Shown piece by piece: positions 25,346 to 39,700 of a stretch of DNA of 64,000 nt. The DNA comes from Corella eumyota (Eukaryota; Chordata; Ascidiacea; Phlebobranchia; Corellidae). The position numbers and the translations under genes were made by a program. Location: the NCBI GenBank assembly GCA_963082875.1, contig OY720102.1:12188990-12252989 (forward strand). Direction: 5' to 3'. Position 1 is the first letter of the stretch. Each line of letters starts with the position of its first letter. The notes under the pieces were generated by a model that saw only the letters and a list, made by a program, of their open reading frames with translations, was not told where the DNA came from and searched no databases.

Positions 25346-28300
25346 GGCCACTGCATTTTTAATGCTAGACACTCGATTATATCAGTTTTATTTAAATATT
25401 ACTAAATTATAAAAACTAGCAATCATATTTAAATGGGTTTTTATTATTAATTAAATCTCAGTTAAAAATAAAAAAATATTTCAGTAATTACACTCTTGTT
25501 TCAGTTGGTCACTTAAAATAAAGTGTAACTCAAAATTAATCCTATTCACAGATATCTTTGGTTAAGACAAACTTTTACACGATTTGTATAATAAAGGTGA
25601 AAAATATACATCTAGAACAAATACACTTTTCAGTTCAACAATTTTCGCCTCCTAAAAAACACTAAAAACTCTCAAGTTTAAAACTTTTCTTCAAGTTTAC
25701 TTTATTTCTAAAAATAGCTTGTAAATTACATTAACAAATACAAAATAATGCAGTAATCAACAGAAATGAATTTTAAGTAAAATCGCCTACTAATAAAAGT
25801 AGGACTTTCAAACACAAAATTAACTCAAAAATACTCTTATCTACGGAAATCTTTAGTAAAAGGCGAAAGATTTACTCGATATGAATAAAAGTCCGAGTAA
25901 AATATTTTTATTGAAACTGAAGTATATTTCACAATTAAATAAATTAATTTGTGGTGTTTGTGATCAGTTATAAGTTAAAACAGATACACTTCACTAACAA
26001 AAACTCAAATAACAATATAATTTTAACAAACTTCAAGAAAAAGTTTGTTGTAATAAGCAGTCAAAGTTTGGCCACTTCATTTTCAATGCTAAACACTCGA
26101 TTATAGCAGTTTTATTAAAATATTACTAAATTATAAAAACTAGCAATAATATTTAAATAGGTTTTTATTATTAATTAAATCTCAGTTAAAAATAAAAAAA
26201 ATATTTCAGAAAAAAGTCAAAATCAATCCTATTCACAGATATCTTTGGTTAAGACAAACATTTACACGATTTGTATAATAAAGGTGAAAAATATACATCT
26301 AGAACAAAGACACTTTTCAGTTCAACAATTTTCGCCTCCTAAAAAACAATAAAAACTCAGTTTAAAACTTTTCTTCAAGTTTACTTTATTTCTAAAAATT
26401 GCTTGTTAATTACATTGTTAATTACATTAACAATTACAAAACAATGCAGTAATAAACAGAAATGAATTTTAGGTAAAATCGCCTACTATTAAAAGTAGGC
26501 CTTTCAAAAACAAATTTAACTCTAAAATACTCTTACCCACGGAAATCTTTAGTAAAAGGCGAAAGATTTACTCGATATGAATAAAAGTCCGAGTAAAATA
26601 CCTTTATTGAAACTGAACTAAATTTCACAATTAAACAAATTAATTTGTGGTGTTTGTTATTAGTTATAACTTAAAACAGATACACTTTACTAACAAAAAC
26701 TCGAAAAACAATATAATTTCAACAAACTTCAAGGAAAAGTTTGTTGTAATAAGCAGTCAAAGTTTGGCCGCTGCATTTTTAATGCTAGACACTCGATTAT
26801 ATCAGTTTTATTTAAATATTACTAAATTATAAAAACTAGCAATCACATTTAAATGGGTTTTTATTATTAATTAAATCTCAGTTAAAAATAAAAAAATATT
26901 TCAGAAATTACACTCTTGTTTCAGTTGGTCACTTAAAATAAAGTGTAACTCAAAATTAATCCTATTCACAGATATCTTTGGTTAAGACAAACTTTTACAC
27001 GATTTGTATAATAAAGGTGAAAAATATACATCTAGAACAAATACACTTTTCAGTTCAACAATTTTCGCCTCCTAAAAAACACTAAAAACTCAAGTTTAAA
27101 ATTTTTCTTCAAGTTTACTTTATTTCTAAAAATAGCTTGTTAATTACATTAACAAATACAAAATAATGCAGTAATCAACAGAAATGAATTTTAAGTAAAA
27201 TCGCCTACTAATAAAAGTAGGCCTTTCAAAAACAAAATTAACTCAAAAATACTCTTATCCACGGAAATCTTTAGTAAAAGGCGAAAGATTTACTCGATAT
27301 GAATAAAAGTCCGAGTAAAATATTTTTATTGAAACTGAAGTATATTTCACAATTAAATAAATTAATTTGTGGTGTTTGTGATCAGTTATAAGTTAAAACA
27401 GATACACTTCACTAACAAAAACTCAAATAACAATATAATTTTAACAAACTTCAAGAAAAAGTTTGTTGTAATAAGCAGTCCAAGTTTGGCCACTGCATTT
27501 TCAATGCTAAACACTCGATTATAGCGGTTTTATTAAAATATTACTAAATTATAAAAACTAGCAATAATATTTAAATAGGTTTTTGTTATTAATTAAATCT
27601 CAGTTAAAAATAAAAAAAATATTTCAGAAAAAAGTCAAAATCAATCCTATTTACAGATATCTTTGGTTAAGACAAACATTTACACGATTTGTATAATAAA
27701 GGTGAAAAATATACATCTAGAACAAAGACACTTTTCAGTTCAACAATTTTCGCCTCCTAAAAAACACTAAAAACTCAAGTTTAAAACTTTTCTTCAAGTT
27801 TATTTTATTTCTAAAAATAGCTTGTAAATTACATTAACAAATACAAAATAATGCAGTAATCAACAGAAATGAATTTTAAGTAAAATCGCCTACTAATAAA
27901 AGTAGGACTTTCAAAAACAAAATTAACTCAAAAATACTCTTATCTACGGAAATCTTTAGTAAAAGGCGAAAGATTTACTCGATATGAATAAAAGACCGAG
28001 TAAAATATTTTTATTGAAACTGAAGTATATTTCACAATTAAATAAATTAATTTGTGGTGTTTGTGATCAGTTATAAGTTAAAACAGATACACTTCACTAA
28101 CAAAAACTCAAATAACAATATAATTTTAACAAACTTCAAGAAAAAGTTTGTTGTAATAAGCAGTCAAAGTTTGGCCACTGCATTTTCAAAGCTAAACACT
28201 CGATTATAGCAGTTTTATTAAAATATTACTAAATTATAAAAACTAGCAATAATATTTAAATAGGTTTTTATTATTAATTAAATCTCAGTTAAAAATAAAA

Positions 28301-28868
28301 AAAATATTTCAGAAAAAAGTCAAAATCAATCCTATTCACAGATATCTTTGGTTAAGACAAACATTTACACGATTTGTATAATAAAGGTGAAAAATATACA
28401 TCTAGAACAAAGACACTTTTCAGTTCAACAATTTTCGCCTCCTAAAAAACACTAAAAACTCAGTTTAAAACTTTTCTTCAAGTTTACTTTATTTCTAAAA
28501 ATTGCTTGTTAATTACATTGTTAATTACATTAACAATTACAAAACAATGCAGTAATAAACAGAAATGAATTTTAGGTAAAATCGCCTACTATTAAAAGTA
28601 GGCCTTTCAAAAACAAATTTAACTCTAAAATACTCTTACCCACGGAAATCTTTAGTAAAAGGCGAAAGATTTACTCGATATGAATAAAAGTCCGAGTAAA
28701 ATACCTTTATTGAAACTGAACTAAATTTCACAATTAAATAAATTAATTTGTGGTGTTTGTTATTAGTTATAACTTAAAACAGATACACTTTACTAACAAA
28801 AACTCGAAAAACAATATAATTTCAACAAACTTCAAGGAAAAGTTTGTTGTAATAAGCAGTCAAAGTTT
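25346..28868 (+). repeat. Left HOR copy L3, first five monomers
   Basis: M37-M41 have lengths 724, 696, 722, 685, 696, matching the start of L2 in order and detail. The sixth position is replaced by the junction monomer M42. Confidence 0.85.
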
Positions 28869-29600
28869 GGCCGCTGCATTTTTAATGCTAGACACTCGAT
28901 TATATCAGTTTTATTTAAATATTACTAAATTATAAAAACTAGCAATCACATTTAAATGGGTTTTTATTATTAATTAAATCTCAGTTAAAAATAAAAAAAT
29001 ATTTCAGAAATTACACTCTTGTTTCATTTGGTCACTTAAAATAAAGTGTAACTCAAAATTAATCCTATTCACAGATATCTTTGGTTAAGACAAACTTTTA
29101 CACGATTTGTATAATAAAGGTGAAAAATATACATCTAGAACAAATACACTTTTCAGTTCAACAATTTTCGCCTCCTAAAAAACACTAAAAACTCAAGTTT
29201 AAAATTTTTCTTCAAGTTTACTTTATTTCTAAAAATAGCTTGTTAATTACATTAACAAATACAAAATAATGCAGTTATCAACAGAAATGAATTTTAGATA
29301 AAATCGCCTACTAATTAAAGTAGGCCTTTCAAAAACAAAATTAACTCAAAAATACTCTTATCCACGGAAATCTTTAGTAAAAGGCGAACGATTTACTCGA
29401 TATGAATAAAAGTCAGAGTAAAATACCTTTATTGAAACTGAACTATATTTCACAATTAAATAAATTAATTTGTGGTGTTTGTTATTAGTTGTAGATTGAA
29501 ACAGATACACTTAATACACTTCACTAACAAAAACTCAAATAACAATATAATTTTAACAAACTTCAAGGAAAAAGTTTGTTGTAATAAGCAGTCAAAGTTT
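28869..29600 (+). repeat. Junction monomer M42 between left and right HOR domains
   Basis: The first part is a left-domain B-type copy like M30 and M10 (CCGCTGC, AATCACATTT). From GCAGTTATC at 29271 on it is right-domain type and matches the segment that begins at 34276. The last left marker is the T in CTTGTTAATT at 29244 and the first right marker is the T at 29276, so the switch lies within about 30 bp. No foreign sequence marks the joint. Confidence 0.8.
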
Positions 29601-31448
29601 GGCCACTGCATTTTCAATGCTAGCCACTCGATTATATCAGTTTTATTTAAATATTACTAAATTATAAAAACTAGCAATAATATTAAAATGGGTTTTTATT
29701 ATTTATTTAAATCTCAGTTAAAAATAGAAAAAATATTTCAGAAATTACACTCTTGTTTCAGTTGGTCACTTAAAATAAAGTGTAACTCAAAATCAATCTT
29801 ATTCACAGATATCTTTGGTTAAGACAAACATTTACACGATTTGTATAATTAAGGTGAAAAATATACATCTAGAACAAAGACACTTTTCAGTTCGACAATT
29901 TTTGCCTCCTAAAAACTCAAGTTTAAAACTTTTCTTCAAGTTTACTTTATTTCTAAAAATAGCTTGTTAATTACATTAACAAATACAAAATAATGCAGTA
30001 ATCAACAGAAATGAATTTTAGGTAAAATCGCCTACTATTAAAAGTAGGCCTTTCAAAAACAAATTTAACTCTAAAATCCTCTTATCCACGGAAATCTTTA
30101 GTAAAAGGTGAAAGATTTACTCGATATGAATAAAAGTCAGAGTAAAATACCTTTATTTAAACTGAACTATATTTCACAATTAAATAAATTAATTTGTGGT
30201 GTTTGTCATCAGTTATAAGTTAAAACAGATACACTTTACTAACAAAAACTCGAAAAACAATATAATTTTAACAAACTTCAAGGAAAAGTTTGTTGTAATA
30301 AGCAGTCAAAGTTTGGCCACTGCATTTTCAATGCTAGACACTCGATTATATCAGTTTTATTTAAATATTACTAAATTATAAAAACTAGCAATAATATTAA
30401 AATGGGTTTTTATTATTTATTTAAATCTCAGTTAAAAATATTTGAGAAATTACACTCTTGTTTCAGTTGTTCACTTAAAATAAAGTGTAACTCAAAATCA
30501 ATCCTATTCACAGATACCCTTGGTTAAGACAAACATTTACACGATTTGTATAAAAAAAGGTGAAAAATATACATCTATAACAAAGACACTTTTCAGTTCG
30601 ACAATTTTCGCCTCCTAAGAAACACTAAAAACTCAAGTTTAAAACTTTTCTTCAAGTTTACTTCATTTCTAAAAATAGCTTGTTAATTACATTAACAAAT
30701 ACAAAACAATGCAGTAATAAACAGAAATGAATTTTAGGTAAAATTGCCTACTAATAAAAGTAGGTCTTTCAAAAACAAAATTAACTCAAAAATACTCTTA
30801 TCCACGGAAAACTTTAGTAAAAAGCGAAAGATTTACTCGATATGAATAAAAGTCAGAGTAAAATACCTTTATTGAAACTGAACTATATTTCACAATTAAA
30901 TAAATTAATTTGTGGTGTTTGTTATCAGTTATAAGTTAAAACAGATACACTTTACTAACAAAAACTCGAAAAACAATATAATTTTAACAAACTTCAAGGA
31001 AAAGTTTGTTTAAATAAGCAGTCAAAGTTTGGCCACTGCATTTTCAATGCTAGACACTCGATTATATCAGTTTCATTTAAATATTACTAAATTATAAAAA
31101 CTAGCAATAATATTAAAATAGGTTTTTATTATTTATTTAAATCTCAGTTAAAAATAGAAAAAATATTTCAGAAATTACACCTTTGTTTCAGTTGTTCACT
31201 TAAAATAAAGTGTAACTCAAAATCAATCCTATTCACAGATACCCTTGGTTAAGACAAACATTTACACGATTTGTATAAAAAAAGGTGAAAAATATACATC
31301 TAGAACAAAGACACTTTTCAGTTCAACAATTTTCGCCTCCTAAAAAACACTAAAAACTCAAGTTTAAAACTTTTCTTCAAGTTTACTTTATTTCTAAAAA
31401 TAGCTTGTAAATTACATTAACAAATACAAAATAATGCAGTAATCAACA
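29276..31448 (+). repeat. Direct duplication, copy 1 (second copy 5,005 bp downstream)
   Basis: Copy 2 spans 34281-36453. The offset is a constant 5,005 bp over three monomers, and reading by eye I saw no difference between the copies up to 31448. Shared rare changes include ACATCTATAAC (which loses the TCTAGA site), AAAAAGCGAAAG and CAGTTTCATTT. Similarity continues to about 31.6 kb with isolated changes. The duplication must be recent. Confidence 0.82.
29505..29522 (+). repeat. 9-bp tandem duplication ATACACTTA / ATACACTTC
   Basis: The +9 classes (694, 731, 733, 734, 735) differ from their partners by a second copy of ATACACTT plus one base. In this copy the two units still match at 8 of 9 positions; in the others the second unit has drifted to ATACATTT. 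This shows that the extra 9 bp arose by tandem duplication. Confidence 0.8.
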
Positions 31449-34400
31449 AAAATGAATTTTAAGTAAAATCGCCTACTAATAAAAGTAGGACTTTCAAAAA
31501 CCAAATTAACTCAAAAATACTCTTATCTACGGAAATCTTTAGTAAAAGGCGAAAGATTTACTCGATATGAATAAAAGTCCGAGTAAAATATTTTTATTGA
31601 AACTGAAGTATATTTCACAATTAAATAAATTAATTTGTGGTGTTTGTGATCAGTTATAAGTTAAAACAGATACACTTCACTAACAAAAACTCAAATAACA
31701 ATATAATTTTAACAAACTTCAAGAAAAAGTTTGTTGTAATAAGCAGTCAAAGTTTGGCCACTGCATTTTCAATGCTAAACACTCCATTATAGCGGTTTTA
31801 TTAAAATATTACTAAATTATAAAAACTAGCAATAATATTTAAATAGGTTTTTATTATTAATTAAATCTCAGTTAAAAATAAAAAAAATATTTCAGAAAAA
31901 AGTCAAAATCAATCCTATTCACAGATATCTTTGGTTAAGACAAACATTTACACGATTTGTATAATAAAGGTGAAAAATATACATCTAGAACAAAGACACT
32001 TTTCAGTTCAACAATTTTCGCCTCCTAAAAAACACTAAAAACTCAAGTTTAAAACTTTTCTTCAAGTTTACTTTATTTCTAAAAATAGCTTGTTAATTAC
32101 ATTAACAAATACAAAATAATGCAGTAATCAACAGAAATGAATTTTAGATAAAATCGCCTACTAATTAAAGTAGGCCTTTCAATAACAAAATTAACTCAAA
32201 AATACTCTTATCCACGGAAAGTTTTAGTAAAAGGCGAAAGATTTACTTGATATGAATAAAAGTCCGAGTAAAAGATTTTTATTGAAACTGAAGTATATTT
32301 CACAATTAAATAAATTAATTTGTGGTGTTTGTGATCAGTTATAAGTTAAAACAGATACACTTCACTAACAAAAACTCAAATAACAATATAATTTTAACAA
32401 ACTTCAAGAAAAAGTTTGTTGTAATAAGCAGTCAAAGTTTGGCCACTGCATTTTCAATGCTAAACACTCGATTATAGCAGTTTTATTAAAATATTACTAA
32501 ATTATAAAAACTAGCAATAATATTAAAATGGGTTTTTATTATTTATTTAAATCTCAGTTAAAAATAGAAAAAATATTTCAGAAATTACACTCTTGTTTCA
32601 GTTGGTCACTTAAAATAAAGTGTAACTCAAAATCAATCTTATTCACAGATATCTTTGGTTAAGACAAACATTTACACGATTTGTATCATTAAGGTGAAAA
32701 ATATACATCTAGAACAAAGACACTTTTCAATTCAACAATTTTTGCCTCCTAAAAACTCAAGTTTAAAACTTTTCTTCAAGTTTACTTTATTTCTAAAAAT
32801 AGCTTGTTAATTACATTAACAAATACAAAACAATGCAGTAATAAAAAAAAATGAATTTTAGGTAAAATTGCCTACTAATAAAAGTAGGCCTTTCAAAAAC
32901 AAAATTAACTCAAAAATACTCTTATCCACGGAAATCTTTAGTAAAAGGCGAAAGATTTACTCGATATGAATAAAAGTCAGAGTAAAATACCTTTATTGAA
33001 ACTGAACTATATTTCACAATTAAATAAATTAATTTGTGGTGTTTGTGATCAGTTATAACTTAAAACAGATACACTTTACTAACAAAAACTCGAAAAACAA
33101 TATAATTTTAACAAACTTCAAGGAAAAGTTTGTTGTAATAAGCAGTCAAAGTTTGGCCACTGCATTTTCAATGCTAGACACTCGATTATATCAGTTTTAT
33201 TTAAATATTACTAAATTATAAAAACTAGCAATAATATTAAAATGGGTTTTTATTATTTATTTAAATCTCAGTTAAAAATATTTGAGAAATTACACTCTTG
33301 TTTCAGTTGTTCACTTAAAATAAAGTGTAACTCAAAATCAATCCTATTCACAGATACCCTTGGTTAAGACAAACATTTACACGATTTGTATAAAAAAAGG
33401 TGAAAAATATACATCTAGAACAAAGACACTTTTCAGTTCGACAATTTTCGCCTCCTAAGAAACACTAAAAACTCAAGTTTAAAACTTTTTTTCAAGTTTA
33501 CTTCATTTCTAAAAATAGCTTGTTAATTACATTAACAAATACAAAACAATGCAGTAATAAACAAAAATGAATTTTAGGTAAAATTGCCTACTAATAAAAG
33601 TAGGTCTTTCAAAAACAAAATTAACTCAAAAATACTCTTATCCACGGAAAACTTTAATAAAAGGCGAAAGATTTACTCGATATGAATAAAAGTCAGAGTA
33701 AAATACCTTTATTGAAACTGAACTATATTTCACAATTAAATAAATTAATTTGTGGTGTTTGTCATCAGTTATAAGTTAAAACAGGTACACTTTACTAACA
33801 AAAACTCGAAAAACAATATAATTTTAACAAACTTCAAGGAAAAGTTTGTTTAAATAAGCAGTCAAAGTTTGGCCACTGCATTTTCAATGCTAGACACTCG
33901 ATTATATCAGTTTTATTTAAATATTACTAAATTATAAAAACTAGCAATAATATTAAAATGGGTTTTTATTATTTATTTAAATCTCAGTTAAAAATAGAAA
34001 AAATATTTCAGAAATTACACTTTTGTTTCAGTTGTTCACTTAAAATAAAGTGTAACTCAAAATCAATCCTATTCACAGATACCCTTGGTTAAGACAAACA
34101 TTTACACGATTTGTATAAAAAAAGGTGAAAAATATACATCTAGAACAAAGACACTTTTCAGTTCAACAATTTTCGCCTCCTAAAAAACACTAAAAACTCA
34201 AGTTTAAAACTTTTCTTCAAGTTTACTTTATTTCTAAAAATAGCTTGTAAATTACATTAACAAATACAAAATAATGCAGTTATCAACAGAAATGAATTTT
34301 AGATAAAATCGCCTACTAATTAAAGTAGGCCTTTCAAAAACAAAATTAACTCAAAAATACTCTTATCCACGGAAATCTTTAGTAAAAGGCGAACGATTTA

Positions 34401-36769
34401 CTCGATATGAATAAAAGTCAGAGTAAAATACCTTTATTGAAACTGAACTATATTTCACAATTAAATAAATTAATTTGTGGTGTTTGTTATTAGTTGTAGA
34501 TTGAAACAGATACACTTAATACACTTCACTAACAAAAACTCAAATAACAATATAATTTTAACAAACTTCAAGGAAAAAGTTTGTTGTAATAAGCAGTCAA
34601 AGTTTGGCCACTGCATTTTCAATGCTAGCCACTCGATTATATCAGTTTTATTTAAATATTACTAAATTATAAAAACTAGCAATAATATTAAAATGGGTTT
34701 TTATTATTTATTTAAATCTCAGTTAAAAATAGAAAAAATATTTCAGAAATTACACTCTTGTTTCAGTTGGTCACTTAAAATAAAGTGTAACTCAAAATCA
34801 ATCTTATTCACAGATATCTTTGGTTAAGACAAACATTTACACGATTTGTATAATTAAGGTGAAAAATATACATCTAGAACAAAGACACTTTTCAGTTCGA
34901 CAATTTTTGCCTCCTAAAAACTCAAGTTTAAAACTTTTCTTCAAGTTTACTTTATTTCTAAAAATAGCTTGTTAATTACATTAACAAATACAAAATAATG
35001 CAGTAATCAACAGAAATGAATTTTAGGTAAAATCGCCTACTATTAAAAGTAGGCCTTTCAAAAACAAATTTAACTCTAAAATCCTCTTATCCACGGAAAT
35101 CTTTAGTAAAAGGTGAAAGATTTACTCGATATGAATAAAAGTCAGAGTAAAATACCTTTATTTAAACTGAACTATATTTCACAATTAAATAAATTAATTT
35201 GTGGTGTTTGTCATCAGTTATAAGTTAAAACAGATACACTTTACTAACAAAAACTCGAAAAACAATATAATTTTAACAAACTTCAAGGAAAAGTTTGTTG
35301 TAATAAGCAGTCAAAGTTTGGCCACTGCATTTTCAATGCTAGACACTCGATTATATCAGTTTTATTTAAATATTACTAAATTATAAAAACTAGCAATAAT
35401 ATTAAAATGGGTTTTTATTATTTATTTAAATCTCAGTTAAAAATATTTGAGAAATTACACTCTTGTTTCAGTTGTTCACTTAAAATAAAGTGTAACTCAA
35501 AATCAATCCTATTCACAGATACCCTTGGTTAAGACAAACATTTACACGATTTGTATAAAAAAAGGTGAAAAATATACATCTATAACAAAGACACTTTTCA
35601 GTTCGACAATTTTCGCCTCCTAAGAAACACTAAAAACTCAAGTTTAAAACTTTTCTTCAAGTTTACTTCATTTCTAAAAATAGCTTGTTAATTACATTAA
35701 CAAATACAAAACAATGCAGTAATAAACAGAAATGAATTTTAGGTAAAATTGCCTACTAATAAAAGTAGGTCTTTCAAAAACAAAATTAACTCAAAAATAC
35801 TCTTATCCACGGAAAACTTTAGTAAAAAGCGAAAGATTTACTCGATATGAATAAAAGTCAGAGTAAAATACCTTTATTGAAACTGAACTATATTTCACAA
35901 TTAAATAAATTAATTTGTGGTGTTTGTTATCAGTTATAAGTTAAAACAGATACACTTTACTAACAAAAACTCGAAAAACAATATAATTTTAACAAACTTC
36001 AAGGAAAAGTTTGTTTAAATAAGCAGTCAAAGTTTGGCCACTGCATTTTCAATGCTAGACACTCGATTATATCAGTTTCATTTAAATATTACTAAATTAT
36101 AAAAACTAGCAATAATATTAAAATAGGTTTTTATTATTTATTTAAATCTCAGTTAAAAATAGAAAAAATATTTCAGAAATTACACCTTTGTTTCAGTTGT
36201 TCACTTAAAATAAAGTGTAACTCAAAATCAATCCTATTCACAGATACCCTTGGTTAAGACAAACATTTACACGATTTGTATAAAAAAAGGTGAAAAATAT
36301 ACATCTAGAACAAAGACACTTTTCAGTTCAACAATTTTCGCCTCCTAAAAAACACTAAAAACTCAAGTTTAAAACTTTTCTTCAAGTTTACTTTATTTCT
36401 AAAAATAGCTTGTAAATTACATTAACAAATACAAAATAATGCAGTAATCAACAGAAATGAATTTTAAGTAAAATCGCCTACTAATAAAAGTAGGACTTTC
36501 AAAAACCAAATTAACTCAAAAATACTCTTATCTACGGAAATCTTTAGTAAAAGGCGAAAGATTTACTCGATATGAATAAAAGTCCGAGTAAAATATTTTT
36601 ATTGAAACTGAAGTATATTTCCCAATTAAATAAATTAATTTGTGGTGTTTGTGATCAGTTATAAGTTAAAACAGATACACTTAATACATTTCACTAACAA
36701 AAACTCAAATAACAATATAATTTTAACAAACTTCAAGAAAAAGTTTGTTGTAATAAGCAATCAAAGTTT
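29601..36769 (+). repeat. Right domain, irregular leading part (M43-M52)
   Basis: Lengths run 714, 716, 725, 685, 714, 716, 735, 714, 716, 734. Right-domain features appear here: TATTATTTATTTAAATC, GATACCCTTGG, GTATAAAAAAAGGTG, GTCAGAGTAAAA and the 10-bp shortening of the CTCC-AAAAACTC stretch. It contains a large direct duplication (29276-31448 and 34281-36453) and looks like incomplete right HOR units. Confidence 0.78.
34281..36453 (+). repeat. Direct duplication, copy 2 (first copy 5,005 bp upstream)
   Basis: Partner of 29276-31448. Downstream, M52 has the 9-bp duplication (734 bp) that its partner M45 (725 bp) lacks. Confidence 0.82.
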
Positions 36770-39700
36770 GCCCACTGCATTTTCAATGCTAAACACTCGA
36801 TTATAGCGGTTTTATTAAAATATTACTAAATTATAAAAACTAGCAATAATATTTAAATAGGTTTTTATTATTAATTAAATCTCAGTTAAAAATAAAAAAA
36901 ACATTTCAGAAAAAAGTCAAAATCAATCCTATTCACAGATATCTTTGGTTAAGACAAACATTTACACGATTTGTATAATAAAGGTGAAAAATATACATCT
37001 AGAACAAAGACACTTTTCAGTTCAACAATTTTCGTCTCCTAAAAAACACTAAAAACTCAAGTTTAAAACTTTTCTTCAAGTTTACTTTATTTCTAAAAAT
37101 AGCTTGTTAATTACATTAACAAATACAAAATAATGCAGTAATCAACAGAAATGAATTTTAGGTAAAATCGCCTACTATTAAAAGTAGGCCTTTCAAAAAC
37201 AAATTTAACTCTAAAATCCTCTTATCCACGGAGAACTTTAGTAAAAGGTGAAAGATTTACTCGATATGAATAAAAGTCCGAGTAAAATACCTTTATTAAA
37301 ACTGAACTATATTTCACAATTAAATAAATTAATTTGTGGTGTTTGTCATCAGTTATAAGTTAAAACAGATACACTTTACTAACAAAAACTCGAAAAACAA
37401 TATAATTTTAACAAACTTCAAGGAAAAGTTTGTTGTAATAAGCAGTCAAAGTTTTGCCACTGCATTTTCAATGCTAGACACTCGATTATATCAGTTTTAT
37501 TTAAATATTACTAAATTATAAAAACTAGCAATAATATTAAAATGGGTTTTTATTATTTATTTAAATCTCAGTTAAAAATAGAAAAAATATTTCAGAAATT
37601 ACACTCTTGTTTCAGTTGTTCACTTAAAATAAAGTGTAACTCAAAATCAATCCTATTCACAGATACCCTTGGTTAAGACAAACATTTACACGATTTGTAT
37701 AAAAAAAGGTGAAAAATATACAACTAGAACAAAGACACTTTTCAGTTCAACAATTTTCGCCTCCTAAAAAACACTAAAAACTCAAGTTTAAAACTTTTCT
37801 TCAAGTTTACTTTATTTCTAAAAATAGCTTGTAAATTACATTAACAAATACAAAATAATGCAGTAATCAACAGAAATGAATTTTAGATAAAATCGCCTAC
37901 TAATTAAAGTAGGCCTTTCAAAAACAAAATTAACTCAAAAATACTCTTATCCACGGAAATCTTTAGTAAAAGGCGAACGATTTACTCGATATGAATAAAA
38001 GTCAGAGTAAAATACCTTTATTGAAACTGAACTATATTTCACAATTAAATAAATTAATTTGTGGTGTTTGTTATTAGTTGTAGATTGAAACAGATACACT
38101 TAATACACTTCACTAACAAAAACTCAAATAACAATATAATTTTAACAAACTTCAAGGAAAAAGTTTGTTGTAATAAGCAGTCAAAGTTTGGCCACTGCAT
38201 TTTCAATGCTAGCCACTCGATTATATTAGTTTTATTTAAATATTACTAAATTATAAAAACTAGCAATAATATTAAAATGGGTTTTTATTATTTATTTAAA
38301 TCTCAGTTAAAAATAGAAAAAATATTTCAGAAATTACACTCTTGTTTCAGTTGGTCACTTAAAATAAAGTGTAACTCAAAATCAATCTTATTCACAGATA
38401 TCTTTGGTTAAGACAAACATTTACACGATTTGTATAATTAAGGTGAAAAATATACATCTAGAACAAAGACACTTTTCAGTTCAACAATTTTTGCCTCCTA
38501 AAAACTCAAGTTTAAAACTTTTCTTCAAGTTTACTTTATTTCTAAAAATAGCTTGTTAATTACATTAACAAATACAAAATAATGCAGTAATCAACAGAAA
38601 TGAATTTTAGGTAAAATCGCCTACTATTAAAAGTAGGCCTTTCAAAAACAAATTTAACTCTAAAATCCTCTTATCCACGGAAATCTTTAGTAAAAGGTGA
38701 AAGATTTACTCGATATGAATAAAAGTCAGAGTAAAATACCTTTATTTAAACTGAACTATATTTCACAATTAAATAAATTAATTTGTGGTGTTTGTCATCA
38801 GTTATAAGTTAAAACAGATACACTTTACTAAGAAAAACTCGAAAAACAATATAATTTTAACAAACTTCAAGGAAAAGTTTGTTGTAATAAGCAGTCAAAG
38901 TTTGGCCACTGCATTTTCAATGCTAGACACTCGATTATATCAGTTTTATTTAAATATTACTAAATTATAAAAACTAGCAATAATATTAAAATGGGTTTTT
39001 ATTATTTATTTAAATCTCAGTTAAAAATATTTGAGAAATTACACTCTTGTTTCAGTTGTTCACTTAAAATAAAGTGTAACTCAAAATCAATCCTATTCAC
39101 AGATACCCTTGGTTAAGACAAACATTTACACGATTTGTATAAAAAAAGGTGAAAAATATACATCTAGAACAAAGACACTTTTCAGTTCGACAATTTTCGC
39201 CTCCTAAGAAACACTAAAAACTCAAGTTTAAAACTTTTCTTCAAGTTTACTTCATTTCTAAAAATAGCTTGTTAATTACATTAACAAATACAAAACAATG
39301 CAGTAATAAACAGAAATGAATTTTAGGTAAAATTGCCTACTAATAAAAGTAGGTCTTTCAAAAACAAAATTAACTCAAAAATACTCTTATCCACGGAAAA
39401 CTTTAGTAAAAAGCGAAAGATTTACTCGATATGAATAAAAGTCAGAGTAAAATACCTTTATTGAAACTGAACTATATTTCACAATTAAATAAATTAATTT
39501 GTGGTGTTTGTTATCAGTTATAAGTTAAAACAGATACACTTTACTAACAAAAACTCGAAAAACAATATAATTTTAACAAACTTCAAGAAAAAGTTTGTTT
39601 AAATAAGCAGTCAAAGTTTGGCCACTGCATTTTCAATGCTAGACACTCGATTATATCAGTTTTATTTAAATATTACTAAATTATAAAAACTAGCAATAAT

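Noticed and set aside
30196-30240. Hammerhead ribozyme core on the minus strand (CTGATGA, reverse of TCATCAG)
   Set aside because: Satellites in some animals encode hammerheads, so I looked. Here no stem II can form between CTGATGA and the next GAAA, and most monomers read TGATCAG or TTATTAG at this place.
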